DNA from: Dimorphilus gyrociliatus
Lineage: Eukaryota; Annelida; Polychaeta; Dinophilidae
NCBI GenBank assembly: GCA_904063045.1
Contig: CAJFCJ010000031.1
Span: 248,001-312,000 of the forward strand
Direction of reading: 5' to 3'
DNA: 64,000 bases
Numbering within the stretch: the stretch's first letter is position 1; each line of letters starts with the position of its first letter. A program made the position numbers and the translations under genes. The notes beneath the pieces were generated by a model. The model worked only from the letters and a program-made list of their open reading frames with translations, was not told the origin of the DNA and made no database searches. Below are positions 36,760-48,717 of the stretch, one piece after another.

Positions 36760-39700
36760 ATGGCGGGCTATATGGTCCTTGCTAAGCCACCAAGTTTAGT
36801 ATCAGTGGCCACAACCGGTTTGTATTGAAAACTTGTTAACTTTCATCAAGTGATCAGGGCTTTTCCTCCTGTTAGGGCACTTCACTGCTAAAAATGGTAT
36901 CAACCTTGTTATCGCAAAGAATTCAATTGTAGAGATTTTCGAGCTCACTCCCGAAGGTCTGAAACTTAGAAAGGAGTTTAAAGTTTTTGGATCGGTTGCT
37001 GCAATGAAAATGATGTTACCACCAGTAAGCCCGCTAAAATAAAAAAAACTTTCTCTCCCTTATCACATTGATTTCAGGGCTGTGAAAAAGATGTCCTATT
37101 TATTGTCACCGAGAAAGGTGATATAACAATGTTAGAATGCACAGAAGACGGTGATGAACTTTCTATAAATACTTTGTGCTCGAAAAATGTCTTGGTAAGT
37201 TTCAAAGGCGTTTTAAAAGTCCTTTTATGTACCTTTAATCTCTCTCATTCTTTTTTCCATTGCTACTTCTTCACTTCCGTCAGCGAAAAACTGGAAGACT
37301 CACCGAATGTGGATTCAAGTGTTGCGTTGACCAGTATTGCCGTTATATCGTTGTTCATATCTACTACGGCTTATTAACGATTATACCTGTTTCAAACGTC
37401 GGTGTAAATGGCTTGAACGCAAGCGGTACATGGAATTCCACTAATGTTATAGTTGACGAAATGGAGATTCTTGATCTTTGTTCCTTGTATGTTGAAGATA
37501 CACCAACTATCTCCCTATTATTTAGAGTTCGTTTAAAAGCCGTTTCCATAATTATACTAATTCTCCTCTTCAACAACAGGAAGATGGTTCGTATTACGTA
37601 GGGACCTACGAAATTGAAGAAATGACCGAAGACGAATATATTATAACTGAAGGACCAGGAAAGCGTCATAAAGTAGACGATGGTGCACAATTTATTGTAC
37701 CTGTACCTTGTCCAATTGGCGGTATGCTTGTCTTGGGGGACGATGTAATATACCACATTAGTGACAATGGCATGAATATATCAATAAATTGGAAACCGCA
37801 TGCTATAAGAGTAGGATTTGTTGCGCTTTTTGACTTTTGACAACAAATATTATCTAAACTAATATATACTTTTTTTTCAATGTAGAATCAAACTATAAGA
37901 GCTGTGGAGATGGTCGATGCGGACGGGAAAAGGTTTCTCGTTGGTGATTCATTTGGTCATTTATACATTCTTATTCTTGTTGCGGATCCAACATCCGCAA
38001 CTGGTATTAGGGAAATACAAGTTGAACTACTTGGAGAGGTATTTTAGACTTATCCTATCTTTTAAATTGCTCATAGATCATTTTTCCATATCAACTTTTA
38101 GACAAATATACCAAGTTTAATAACGTATTTGGACAATGGATTTATATTTATTGGTTCGTGTAGCGGTGACGCCCAACTTATTCGTGTAAGTAGAAAAAAA
38201 GTATTTTGTCTTTTTTTGAGTTGCCAACATCCAAAAAAACGAAAAGCAGGCACGAACATATGCTAATATTCTTTTTTTGTGTTGAGCTCCATCAAATGTA
38301 TGTCCAGTTTGAATTTTTGGACAAAAACACTTAAAAAATTCAACGCTCCAGCTTTTAACCTTTGTCCAAATCCTAGACAAACCCTAGATGATTTTTTTAA
38401 CATGTTTATTCCATATCTATTGAGTAGAAGTTTGGGTAAAAAAAGGTCTTGAGCGAGATGCTCAAAAACAACTAGATAAAAAAGCAATCTTTACAAAAAA
38501 ATATCATCTTTACCAAAAAATAATCCTCATTAATGTCAAACTGTGAACTTTTTTGCTTTTTTTGGTTTTTTTTTTGACTTTCAAACGAAAATTGTTACAG
38601 TTGTTGTTACATTTGAAAAAAGTGAAAGTGATTATGAAAGACGTTTATAAATGCTTTTTTTTCTTTTTTTTTTAAAAACAACAACAAACAATATAGAATT
38701 ATTGTAAACATTAATTATCACTTTTTTCTAATTTCATTAACTTTTTGTTTACAGTTAAACAGAAAGAAAAATGCGGTAACCAATAGTTATGTGGAAGTTA
38801 TGGAAAATTTTGATAATTTAGGTCCAATTGTTGATTTTGTCGCTGTAGACGTAGACGATATGGGTCAAGAACAAGTTAATTTTTTTAATATCATACTTTA
38901 TAGGGTTATTTATCATTCTTTTTTTTTGTAACGTTTTCGAGTAGTTGATATGCTGTTCGGGTAGAGATAAGAATGGATCTTTAAGAATTGTTCGTAATGA
39001 TATGGAGATAAAAGATATTGGAACGGTTGAACTACCAGGTATACTTGGTGTATGGGCTGTCTCTTTATTCTCTTCGGGATCTTTTGACGACTCACTTTTC
39101 GTTACGTTTCCCGATGAAACAAAGTAATTTGCTGATAAAAATATTATCTTTATTTTTTCTTTATTGAATGAATATTTTTGTAGAATAATATTGATAACGG
39201 AAGAAATGGAAGAGATTACCGTTCCTGGATTCGATCATAAAGTAAGAACATTGCACGTTCACGAAGTTATCGAGGACCAAATTATTCAAATTACGAGGAA
39301 AAATTTAATATTATGGAGTTCAACTATGAGAAAGCAGGTCTTCCAATGGAAATTCGAACAAGATAAAAATATTTCAGTTGGTACTAGTAACCGAGAGCAA
39401 ATAGTCATTGCGTCCGCAGCTCAATTTGTGTACTTTGAAATAATTGACGGCTCAGCTCAAAAGGTTAATTTAACATTATAGATAATTGATAATCATTAAC
39501 GCATTTATATTTTTTGATAGATAAATAGCCTGGAAATTGAATATGAGATTGCGTGCATGGACGTAACGCCAAGAGGAACTTCGAATCGTACAAATATTCT
39601 TTGTCTAGGCGTTTGGACTGATATGTCTATATTTATATTTGAATTACCAACTCTGGAGAAGCTTTTTTATTATAAACTTCCCGGTAATATTATCCCAAGA

Positions 39701-41678
39701 TCGATTCTGACGGGAGTTTTTGGAGATGTTCATTATTTATTTATCGCTATGGGCGATGGAAAATTATATCATTTCTTATTGAATAAGGATAAAGGTAATA
39801 TCTGATGGTATTTATAGTAGATGTTATATTATTAATTCTTTATTATTTAAGCTTCTTTACATAACCGAGTGATGTTAACACTTGGATCTTTGCCACTTCA
39901 AATGTCGAAATTCTCATGGAAGGGTACCGATTGCGTATTCGTTTGTTCTGATAGACCAGCTGTTGCATTTCCTGTAAATCATCAGCTGATCTTCTCCTTT
40001 GTCAATATCTCGACAGTTCGTCATATGACCTCGGCCATTTTACGCAACAATCGAGAAAAGTTTGTTATTAATTTTCTTTATTAAAAAGAAGTGAACTATT
40101 TACAATTAATTTCTGTTATATTTTCAAAAAGAATTTATCTAGTCAACGAAACTGAACTTCTTATTGGTGAGATGAATGAAATGCAAAGGTTACAAAGTCG
40201 AGTTATTCCTTTAAGAGAAAGTCCTAGAAAGATAGCCTATCAACCTGAAACTAACACTCTTGCCGTGCTAACTAGTCGTTACGATAAACAGAAGAAGGGG
40301 ACTGAGGAAACAATCCTTCTTGATCAGTCTGCCAGTACGTCTGATGTGAAATCTCGTTCGTCGTTTGTCGAAGTTGGACCTTTTCCCTTGCCTCTTTTTG
40401 AGGATGATAGTCTTATTGAAATTTATAATTTATTGATTATGCATCAAGATTCCTTTGAAATATTTCATATACACCAATTTCAACCTCACGAATACGCTCT
40501 ATCTCTTTGCAATGCTAATCTTGGCGATCACCCCGAACAATACTTTGTTGTTAGTACAGGCATCATTAGACCTGGTGACGATGAGCCAAGATATGGGAGG
40601 ATTATGGTTTTTAAAATATCCTTGGGCAGAGCAGTTATCAGATCATGTTTAGATATTACGGGTGCGGTTTATGCTATTCAACCACTGTTGAATAATAAGC
40701 TAGTGTGTTGTTTTGACGATGCTACAAGAATTTACGAACTTGATGATAGGATGAACATGAACCTTATCAATACATTCTCTGATAATATTGCAGCTTACAA
40801 CATTGCCGTTACCGAGAGAAATCGTATCTACGTTGGTGACTTATTTCGAACCATAACAATTCTTGATTATATTCCAGAAAAGAAACGACTACGATTGGTT
40901 GGTCGCGATGATAATCATCGTTGGTTGTGCACTTTAACTTTGATTAATGAAAATACTATCATATGCGCTGATCAAGCCCAAAATTTATTTATATGCACAA
41001 GAGATGATAAGGAACCCGATGAGAGCTCATTAAAGAATGATGCGTTCTGTCATATAGGCGATACAATTAATGCAATTAAACCCGGATGTTTAGTTAAAAA
41101 GGAACTACTTAACAGAACAATATGTTTCTCTGACATGAGAATATTTGTTACAACTTCCGGAGCAATAGGTTAAAGTTTATAAATAATAGTTTAGCACAAT
41201 AAGAAAAACTAACAATACAATTTTTGATAAACAGGAGTGATTGTACAATTAAAAGACGAATATCAAACTCTCTTTTATCAACTTCAACAACAACTTCTTC
41301 AGAGATTAAATTGGCCTGGAAAGATTGATTATAAATGGTCCCTATCTATTATTCTTATTTTTCCTATTCTTATCAAAGTAATTGTTTTTTTTTTTATAAA
41401 CAGGTTTAGGTCGAATTCTAAACCGAATCTACGTTATCATGGTTTAGTTGATGGCACTATTGTTGAAAAATATTTAACTATTCCATCAAGTTTACAGAAA
41501 GAGATCTTTCACGCCATTGCGGTATTATAATTCCTTTAATTTTTTAATGCTATATAAAAAATTGAACTTGATATCATATGTATTAATTTTTTTACAGGCG
41601 GAGAAAGAGGTTACAGTCCCTGTGGTTGATCATAATCATCTTATACGTCTTGTGGAAGAGATAAGCTCTATTTATTGA
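36760..41678 (+). CDS. DDB1: DNA damage-binding protein 1, CRL4 adaptor
   Basis: About 16 exons encode a full-length DDB1: three WD40-type propellers and a C-terminal helical domain. Segments match human DDB1 in order: 'GHFTAKNGINLVIAKN', 'LLGE..NIPSLITYLDNGFIFIGS', 'ENFDNLGPIVDF', 'SLRIVRNDMEI', 'IIPRSILTGVF', 'CSDRPAVAFPVNHQLIFS', 'VPLRESPRKIAYQ', and a C-terminus 'LRYHGLVDGTIVEKYL' ending in 'LVEEISSIY'. DDB1 links CUL4 to DCAF substrate receptors and, with DDB2, finds UV lesions. The start ATG (36760, 'AGCATGG') has good context. The intron at 38186-38754 is 569 bp, about eight times the local norm. Functionally tied to neddylation by UBE2M. Confidence 0.96.
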
Positions 41679-42103
41679 AAAGTAGAGAATGAATGTCTTT
41701 TGTTTATGCCATCTCTCTTTCTCCCTCTTTGTTCAGCTATGTGCTCCTAATGAAAAAAAGTGTCGTTGGAAATCAGCTTTTAATCTTGATTAGTGTGTTA
41801 GAATGAATGTCCTGGCTGTTGTTTTGAAAGTTTTGTATTTGTCCGCCAAAATATTGGAGTGATCTGATTGGCTGCCAAGTAGTCAAGGTTACAAACGCTT
41901 GGGCTAGGAAGACTAAATTGCTCAACTTATTTGGTAGATATATATTGTGAGAGTGATTGAAATCGTTAAAGGTAATTCTTGTTGTACGAAAATGTCTCTT
42001 AATCTAAATAAACACGTATTTATCAGTGACAACTAATATTATATTCATAGATATCTGACTTTTCTACCGCAGTAGTGCATTATCGCTCAACAATTAAAAA
42101 GTT
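41679..42103. promoter_or_regulatory. DDB1-ARMH1 intergenic region
   Basis: DDB1 3' UTR, then a probable ARMH1 promoter. An inverted CCAAT (ATTGG near 41868) and a half-match to an RFX X-box (GTTAC near 41888) are present, too weak to call. No gene. Confidence 0.35.
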
Positions 42104-43387
42104 ATGGGAACTGCTAAAGATCAAACTGCAATATCTAGAGTATTGAATCTTTTAGCCGAATGGGATAAAGGATCAAAGGCGATAAGAAAGGCCCTTTTAA
42201 AAGATTTCATAAAACAGAATAAAAATAAAACAGGCCCCGAGTTAGAGGCTGAATTTGCTCAGGCAGCAAGTTTGTTTCTCACTAGAATTACTGCCTCTTT
42301 ACGGTTAACTTACATGACAGGAATAGCGTTAACTGAACATTTGCAAGCTGTCAATATTTTCATATCGGCGTCTAGTGGTCATAAATTTCTGGGAGAGTTT
42401 CTAGAAGTTGGCGGTATATTAACAGTTCTTGAGATTATAGGCCTGAAGCAAGCAAGAGAGATAGACAAACTAGAAGCATTAACGAATTTATCGAATATTG
42501 CGGAAGCCGGTAGGAAGTTTAAAGAACTTATTTGCGAAAGCTATGGAATTAGAGCAATTGCCGAATGCTTAGCCAAATCGAAGAGTGAACAAACGCAGGA
42601 TGCGGCTAGAAATCTTTTAGAGAAATTAGCTAGAGGAAATCCAAAATTCGAAAATCAAGTTTATAAAGGTCTTATCGCCTTATTGCCATGTTCATCTCCA
42701 AAAGCTCAACAAATGGCTGCTCATACGCTGAGGATTGTGCAGCCTATAGTTGAAAAAGCTAATCCGAATATCGTTGATCCATTATTGAATCTATTACGAA
42801 CATTGCATTTAGAAGTTCAGTACGAAGGTAATTTTCTTTTATTGTTTGAAATGTGCGCATAAATTAAGAATTCTCTTTGTACAATTTTAGCCTTGGAATT
42901 AATCAAAGAGCTAATGGAATACGAAGAGGTCAAAGAACTTATACCCGTCAGTCTTGTTAAATTATTGAGACCTTCAAAAGAAGATCGACTTAGAAGACCT
43001 CAAGAAATTCTCGAAGATCCCGAAGTTGGAAAATTAGCAGAACCTCTACCAGTTTTCGTACAACAGGCAGCATCAGCCAAATGCATAGGAATACTATGTC
43101 ACGATGACCTTATTATATGCGAAAAATTCCTCCAATTGCAAGTTGTACATCATCTCATGTTTGCAATGGGCAATACGGAATATGCTGACAGTCAAAGACA
43201 AGCTAGCTTAACATTAGAGCGTCTATGTAGGAATTTCCCCCTAGTAGACGAATCCGTAAAAGAAGCAATGGGAGACATTCTTTATACATCATTTATGAAA
43301 GATCCCGAAGCACTATACGCATCGCTAACGCCAGTACAAGCGGATGTTCTAGTTTCCAATAAATTAGACGCCGCAACAAAATCTTAA
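42104..43387 (+). CDS. ARMH1: Armadillo-like helical domain-containing protein 1
   Basis: Two exons (42104-42827, 42891-43387) give 406 residues. The sequence follows human ARMH1 (C1orf228) along its length: 'AISRVLNLLAEWDKGSK', 'TGPELEAEFAQAASLFLTR', 'FLEVGGILTVLEIIGL', 'ELICESYGIRAIAECLAKSK', 'NQVYKGLIALLPCSSPKAQQ', 'LHLEVQYEALELIKEL'. It is an all-helical armadillo-type repeat protein. The human gene is expressed mainly in ciliated cells; its molecular role is not settled. The next two genes, CIMAP3 and UNC119, are also cilium-related. The human protein is somewhat longer at the C-terminus. Confidence 0.9.
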
Positions 43388-44081
43388 ACAAACATATTTC
43401 CTTACAAAATATTTTCAAAAGGAAAGAAGAAAGAGTATTGTATTCCTGAGCAAGGAAGATAACAACGCATAAAACAATTGTAAAAATTATACATAAACAT
43501 ATATATATATATATATATAGAAGTTTCTATTATTAAATATACGAAATTATTTAATTTAATCAATAGATAGCATATCACAGATGAGATGAACGTTTCTTAT
43601 TATCAATCCTATTGAGTAAGTTCCTCGTTAAGATTAAATTTCATTCATAATATTTATATTTAGCTCTTATGTACACTTTCATCCTTAGTTATTTATATAC
43701 AATTTTCTTGTTTTCGCCTGGCAAACAAATATAATTCCTTAGAGACCTATTTATAGAAATAAGAGAAGAAATAATATCCATCTACAAAGGTATATATATA
43801 CTGTATATACTGTATACTGTATATACATTTATATATATTTATCGAATATTGGTTTAATTAATTATTTCATCTTTTCCAATGAAATATTGTATTTTTTCTT
43901 CATCCTTTTCTGCTCTTTTGGTATTCTAATTAGAAAATATATACGTAGAAAGGCCTAATTAAGATACTTCATAGTTCAAATAGTAAGTTCTTTTTTTTAA
44001 TATACTTTTTTTAGAGAGGGCGCCACCAATTTCCGTTACTGTTAGAAACCAAGTAAACGATCACATCAAATAGGAAAAATA
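43388..44081. other. ARMH1-CIMAP3 intergenic region
   Basis: AT-rich with TA microsatellites (about 43498-43520 and 43790-43840). Mostly ARMH1 3' flank; the last 60 bp carry the X-box listed separately. Confidence 0.5.
44035..44049 (+). promoter_or_regulatory. Candidate RFX X-box upstream of CIMAP3
   Basis: GTTACT-GTT-AGAAAC fits the two half-sites of the X-box (GTNNCY, 0-3 bp, RGNAAC) bound by RFX ciliogenic factors. It lies 32 bp before the start codon of a ciliary gene, the usual place for it. A chance match in AT-rich DNA is possible. Confidence 0.5.
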
Positions 44082-44934
44082 ATGTTGGGAGAAGGTAATT
44101 AGAGAAAAGATTACATAGACATTGTCAAATAGTTTGTTTTTATTCTATTTTAGAAAATCCAGCAAAAGCCAGAGTTGCATTTGGAGCTACAGGAGATAGA
44201 GAAGTATTTCCTACTCACGTACCTCATAACAAAATAGGAGCGGAATTAAATCCAATAAGAGGATGTCCAGAGATCGGTCCGGGAACATACGAAAATGAAA
44301 AGCAAACAAATTTTCAATACGAAATAGATAACTTTATAACAAGTAAAGAAGGTTATTCATTAGGAGCTAGAACCGCAAACCGATTTCCCAAGACTCATAA
44401 GGTTAGTTAATTATATTGAGTTTTCAAAAAGGCTAATTAAATATTAAGCTGCTTTATGATTATAGTCAGATGCTCCGGCACCTACAGCATATCAGAGTGA
44501 TAATACATCATTAAGAACATTTGAAACCGCCTACAAACCATTCTGCGCTGCTTCGAAACGTTTCAAAGACGATAGTTCGGATGAAAAGCCCTCGTGAGTT
44601 AATAACTTAATGATCAAAGAGATAATAATTCTATTTATTATCGTTTTCTTTTCTATTAACTACTTTCCCCAGACCTGGAGCTTACGAACACGAATTAAAA
44701 TTGAATCGTAAAGTTGAATGGCATCAATCTTTCGGATCTGCACCAATCAACCTCCCCTCTGCCAGTAAACACAGTACAATTGGAAAAAACACTGATAAAG
44801 TATATATTAAACAATATGATTTGTTTGATTTTTTTAGTCATTTTATCAATTTTTTTTCTCCATTAAAGCTTAAAAGTACAAAAGAAGAGAAGAAATTTCA
44901 AAGGAATTTGGCATATCTTAAATTGTATTATTAA
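44082..44934 (+). CDS. CIMAP3: Ciliary microtubule-associated protein 3 (Pitchfork)
   Basis: Five exons (44082-44094, 44154-44401, 44466-44593, 44673-44799, 44869-44934) join to 193 residues; human PIFO is 191. Conserved blocks: 'FGATGDREVFPTHVPHNKIG', 'IRGCPEIGPGTYEN' (human RGSPHRGPGCY), 'TSKEGYSLGARTANRF' (human TSIKGYTLGARTAVRF), a 'SPGAYEHE' motif of the SHIPPO/STPG kind, and a C-terminal 'RNLAYLKLYY' (human RNRVAYLSLYYN). The first exon is only 13 bp. Pitchfork localises to the base of cilia and to ciliary microtubules. A putative X-box sits just upstream. Confidence 0.92.
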
Positions 44935-45326
44935 AACAATTAAAAACATTGAAAATATGACCAAAACATTTTATTATATATCATTCTTGATACGTTTTAC
45001 TTTATCATTAAAATAGAAATGTTTTTTAAAAAGACAAACAAAAAAAAATAGATAACTTTAAATAAAATACTGACCTCATTGTTTGTTTACCTTGACTATA
45101 GTTTATAAAGGTGAAAAAAGTAGATGATAAGGAACAATAAAAGAATTTGTATAAGGAAGATCTTATTCTTATAACAAAACAAACAAAAACGTAATACAAA
45201 TAAATTAACGACATCGATTCGTCATTTTGAGAAATATGGAGAGAAAGAATGAAGTGAATAGATAGATTGTGTATAATTTTGCCAAGTTATTATTGATCCC
45301 ATAATTTGAAAGCGAGAAGAAGTTGT
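44935..45326. other. Convergent 3' flanks, CIMAP3 and UNC119
   Basis: AT-rich; nothing coding seen. Confidence 0.6.
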
Positions 45327-46333
45327 TCAACCTTGATAAGAGTAGTCTGCTTTGTTATGCATTACAAGACGATCTCCAACAAAGTAAAAACTATCCGACC
45401 GAGTTTGGAAAGGATTAGCAATCATTTCTTCCACTATAGATAATAAAGAAAAAGTTGAGATATTAGATATTTGAATATATTTTATAAACAATTTAAAAAT
45501 ATACTACCGTATTATAACGTTATACATATAAATCAATTTGTTTTAAGAAGTTAGGATTTCTATTATATACGAATACTTACTTAGTTGCTTTTCTAGCTTC
45601 GGGAACTCGTAAATATGTTCGACTGTATTATTACTGTTTGGAATGCAGAATCCAAATTCAAAGTCAAAGCTTTTAAGCAATTGGTCACGGAAAAAGTGTC
45701 GTTCTATCATGCGAAAATTCTCAACTGGCTTGTCGCCAATGCTAAATCGTACAGTTGCTCCAACATGCCGTAATTCCAAAAATTTAGCAGGAAATTCGTA
45801 CCGAATGTATCGGCCTATATTAGGATCCGCAGACTCATCTTCTTCGTTGTCGTCTATGAAAAGCAAAAAGAGCATATATATATATATATATATAGACTAT
45901 ATATAGACTGTATATACAACATAAATATGTATAAACTACGCCTTAACATAGAAACAAAAAACAATAAAAAATTATTAAAACTTTGAAATTCTATACAACC
46001 ATTGTCATCTCTATTAACATCGAGCAAAATCATTCCAGAATCTACATCTCTCAACTTGAAACCAGTAAATTCGATATTGTAAACGTTAGCATCATTCGGG
46101 CATAAATAACCTTTAATGAAACAATGTCATTCGCTTAATGTCATTGATTTCTACTAAAAATAAAACTTACTTTCAGTTATTTTATCTAAATTTAGAACGT
46201 CGTCTGGCGTTATACATTCCTTTCCTTTTAATTCTTCCTCACTTACTATTTTGTCCTTTGCTCTTCTCGCAAGAAAATCGTTTGATTTCTTCTTTCCTCC
46301 AGAATTTCCAGTTCTGGTCCCTCGGCTACTCAT
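45327..46333 (-). CDS. UNC119: UNC119 lipid-binding trafficking chaperone
   Basis: Four exons (46171-46333, 46000-46110, 45581-45853, 45327-45433) join to 217 residues; human UNC119 is 240, mainly because of a longer N-terminus. The beta-sandwich shared with PDE6-delta is complete: '[15 protein letters not shown]', '[19 protein letters not shown]', '[19 protein letters not shown]', '[20 protein letters not shown]', '[20 protein letters not shown]'. UNC119 binds myristoylated cargo and delivers it to cilia and membranes, released by ARL3-GTP. The S6KL-type kinase in this window has a possible myristoylation site, which is only a suggestive link. Confidence 0.96.
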
Positions 46334-46880
46334 CTTTTAAATTCAGTACTAAATCGTTGACGTTGAATGAAAAAATTTCTTATTGTATAAATCGATTGAA
46401 ATTTTTTCAAAAAGCACTGACAATTTCAATCAGTGCAATAACAAACAAAATGAAGGAATAATAATTTTCGTATTTTTTATTTTTAATATTAAAAAAAAAT
46501 TCGAAATTTTCCGTAGACAAGGAAAATTCTGACTGAAATATTCCAAATAAATATTCAAAATAGACAGAGGCGACATCTATCCGCAAAAAACGGACTCCAT
46601 TATTCGATGCTTTTCCCTTTCTTCTCATCTTAGGCTACTTAATTATAATTCATAACGTAAATTGTAGATATTTTTGATTTTAACTTAAAATTTTTTTTAT
46701 GTTTTTTTTTCTCCTTCGGACATTTGACTTAAGAGACTTTAAAAAAATTTACCTAGTTAATTAAGAGAGCTTTGCAGAGAAAAAAATGTTTAACAATCGA
46801 AGGTCTCAACAAGACGAAACACTGCAGGATAAAATACGAAAAAAAAGCAAAAACAATAAAACTTTCCTCCAATAAATTCT
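46334..46880. other. UNC119 upstream and PHKG downstream region
   Basis: AT-rich. A 73-codon minus frame at 46407-46628 has no recognisable family and lies in the UNC119 5' region. No gene called. Confidence 0.5.
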
Positions 46881-48375
46881 TCAGTGATCTGTTTGAATGT
46901 CACACTTAACATTACTTTGGAACAATGCAGCTCTATTTTGCTTTTCGCCTTTTTTAACCCAATGACTATAAATTTTAAAAGCGGCAGCATCAATTAGTTT
47001 TCTTATACCCTTCACGCAATAGGGCTCTTCTTTCAAACATTTCATTGATATAGGAGGCGGATTTTTATGTAAATTACGCAGTCGCCATATAGCAGTAGCA
47101 ACGAAAACTAATGCTCTAAATTTTCTTTTTGGAAAAAACTCTTTCATTTCGCGTTCAATTCCTTCCTTATAGAAAAATGGATGACACAATGCTTCCTTAG
47201 CTGTTATTCGCTTTTCCGGTTCAACTTGCAGTAGCTTTTCAATTAAATCTTTGGAAGTGTCAGAAAGATCTAACCATTCTGCTGTTGACGTATTATATTT
47301 GCCTTCCATAATAGCTCGCAGCATTAGCATTTGCTTTCGATGCCAAAACGGTGGGCAACCAACTAGGAGAGTATACATAATCACACCGCAGGCCCAAAGA
47401 TCAACTGCAGTTCCATAGCCAGGTTCATCCTCATACATAGAGACCTTAAGGACTTCAGGAGCTAAATAACCAGGAGTACCGCAAAGCTCAGTAAGTTCGT
47501 GCTGAGAATTAATAACTGTGGCAAAACCAAAATCTGAGAGTTTTACATTCATTTTATCATCTAATAGAATATTTTCGGGCTGCAAATGAAAAAAGCATTG
47601 TAATTTCATTAGCGGGGAATAATTGACAAACCAACTTTGACATCCCTATGAACTATATTTCTAGAATGTATATAGGCTATGGCGTCAAGTAATTGCTTCA
47701 TAATGATTCTAGACAGAAAGAAAACAAAAATTGAAAAAACATTAAAGGCCTATTCTTTTGTTTCTTTGTTCAAATGTTTTTATTATATTTTTTTTTCAAC
47801 TCTTTCACCTTTTACCTTGTTCGCTTTTCTGATAATGTTACGACCTGAGTGAGAAAATCAAATAGCTCGCCCTTTTGACAACTGTAGCAAAGTCGAATAA
47901 AAATCATGAATTAGAAAGATTATATTTAATAATGGGTAAAACTTACAGCTCGAAAACTAAAAATATAAACGTTGGAGATTCAAACGTATTATGGAGTTCA
48001 ATGATATTTTGATGTTGTGCACACATGCGAAGGACATTTATCTCTTTTTTCGTAGCTATTCTCAATTCTTCACGATGATCGTTCTCTGAGTCTTTATCTC
48101 CTGTTAAGTCAATAATTTTTACTGCATAATGATGACCTGTCTCCTTTTCTGCGCATCTCCTGACTGTACTTGATATACCTCTGTATTGCGAAATTGCGTA
48201 AGTTTATTTATTTAAAAAAAAACAAACAATTTAAACAAAGTCATTTATTAAGGAAATCCACTTTATTCTTAGCTTACCGTCCCAGTACTTCTTTGGGCTC
48301 GTATTTGGCATAAAATTCTTTAGCTATGTCCTGAGCGGGCAAATCTTCGTCTAAATTTAATGATTGTTCTGGCAT
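46881..48375 (-). CDS. PHKG: Phosphorylase b kinase gamma, catalytic subunit
   Basis: Five exons (48278-48375, 47947-48180, 47816-47881, 47636-47708, 46881-47579) give 389 residues, the size of PHKG1/2. The kinase domain has 'LGRGISSTVRRC', 'HRDVKPENILLDD', DFG, 'ELCGTPGYLAPEVL', then 'GYGTAVDLWACGVIMYTLL' and 'PPFWHRKQMLMLR', diagnostic for PHKG. The activation loop carries Glu where other kinases have a phosphorylated Thr, which in the family makes the catalytic subunit constitutively competent. The C-terminal 80 residues would hold the calmodulin-binding autoinhibitory part. It phosphorylates glycogen phosphorylase within the alpha-beta-gamma-delta holoenzyme. Divergent from PPTC7. Confidence 0.94.
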
Positions 48376-48717
48376 ATCAAATATTTCTTCATTCTCAATT
48401 AGACAAAAAAAATAAAATTTCTATATCAGCCGAAATGCCGATAAAATCTTCCAAAAAAAATCAACTTAAAGAAAGTTGGTATGGCACGAATTAAGTCAAA
48501 AAAGGACCAAAAGAGGATCAACTCCGTAATGACATTGTGGCCGAGTGTAAGATCGCATCGTAAAATGTTTCACGACGAAATATATAAACCAATACCAGTT
48601 TTTCTAACTAATGGCAGCCAAGGTCGATGTCACCTTTAACAAAGCCTGAAAATCATCAACTTTTGAGAAGATCGGAGAAATCTACAGACCCATAACTGTA
48701 TATTATCAACTTTAAAT
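48376..48717. promoter_or_regulatory. Probable bidirectional promoter, PHKG / PPTC7
   Basis: 342 bp between opposite start codons. No named element identified. Confidence 0.4.

Noticed and set aside
41860..41905. Possible X-box upstream of ARMH1
   Set aside because: Only one half-site fits; the second half does not match RGNAAC on either strand.
46407..46628. 73-codon minus frame upstream of UNC119
   Set aside because: UNC119 has a good start at 46333; the frame is low complexity and resembles nothing known.
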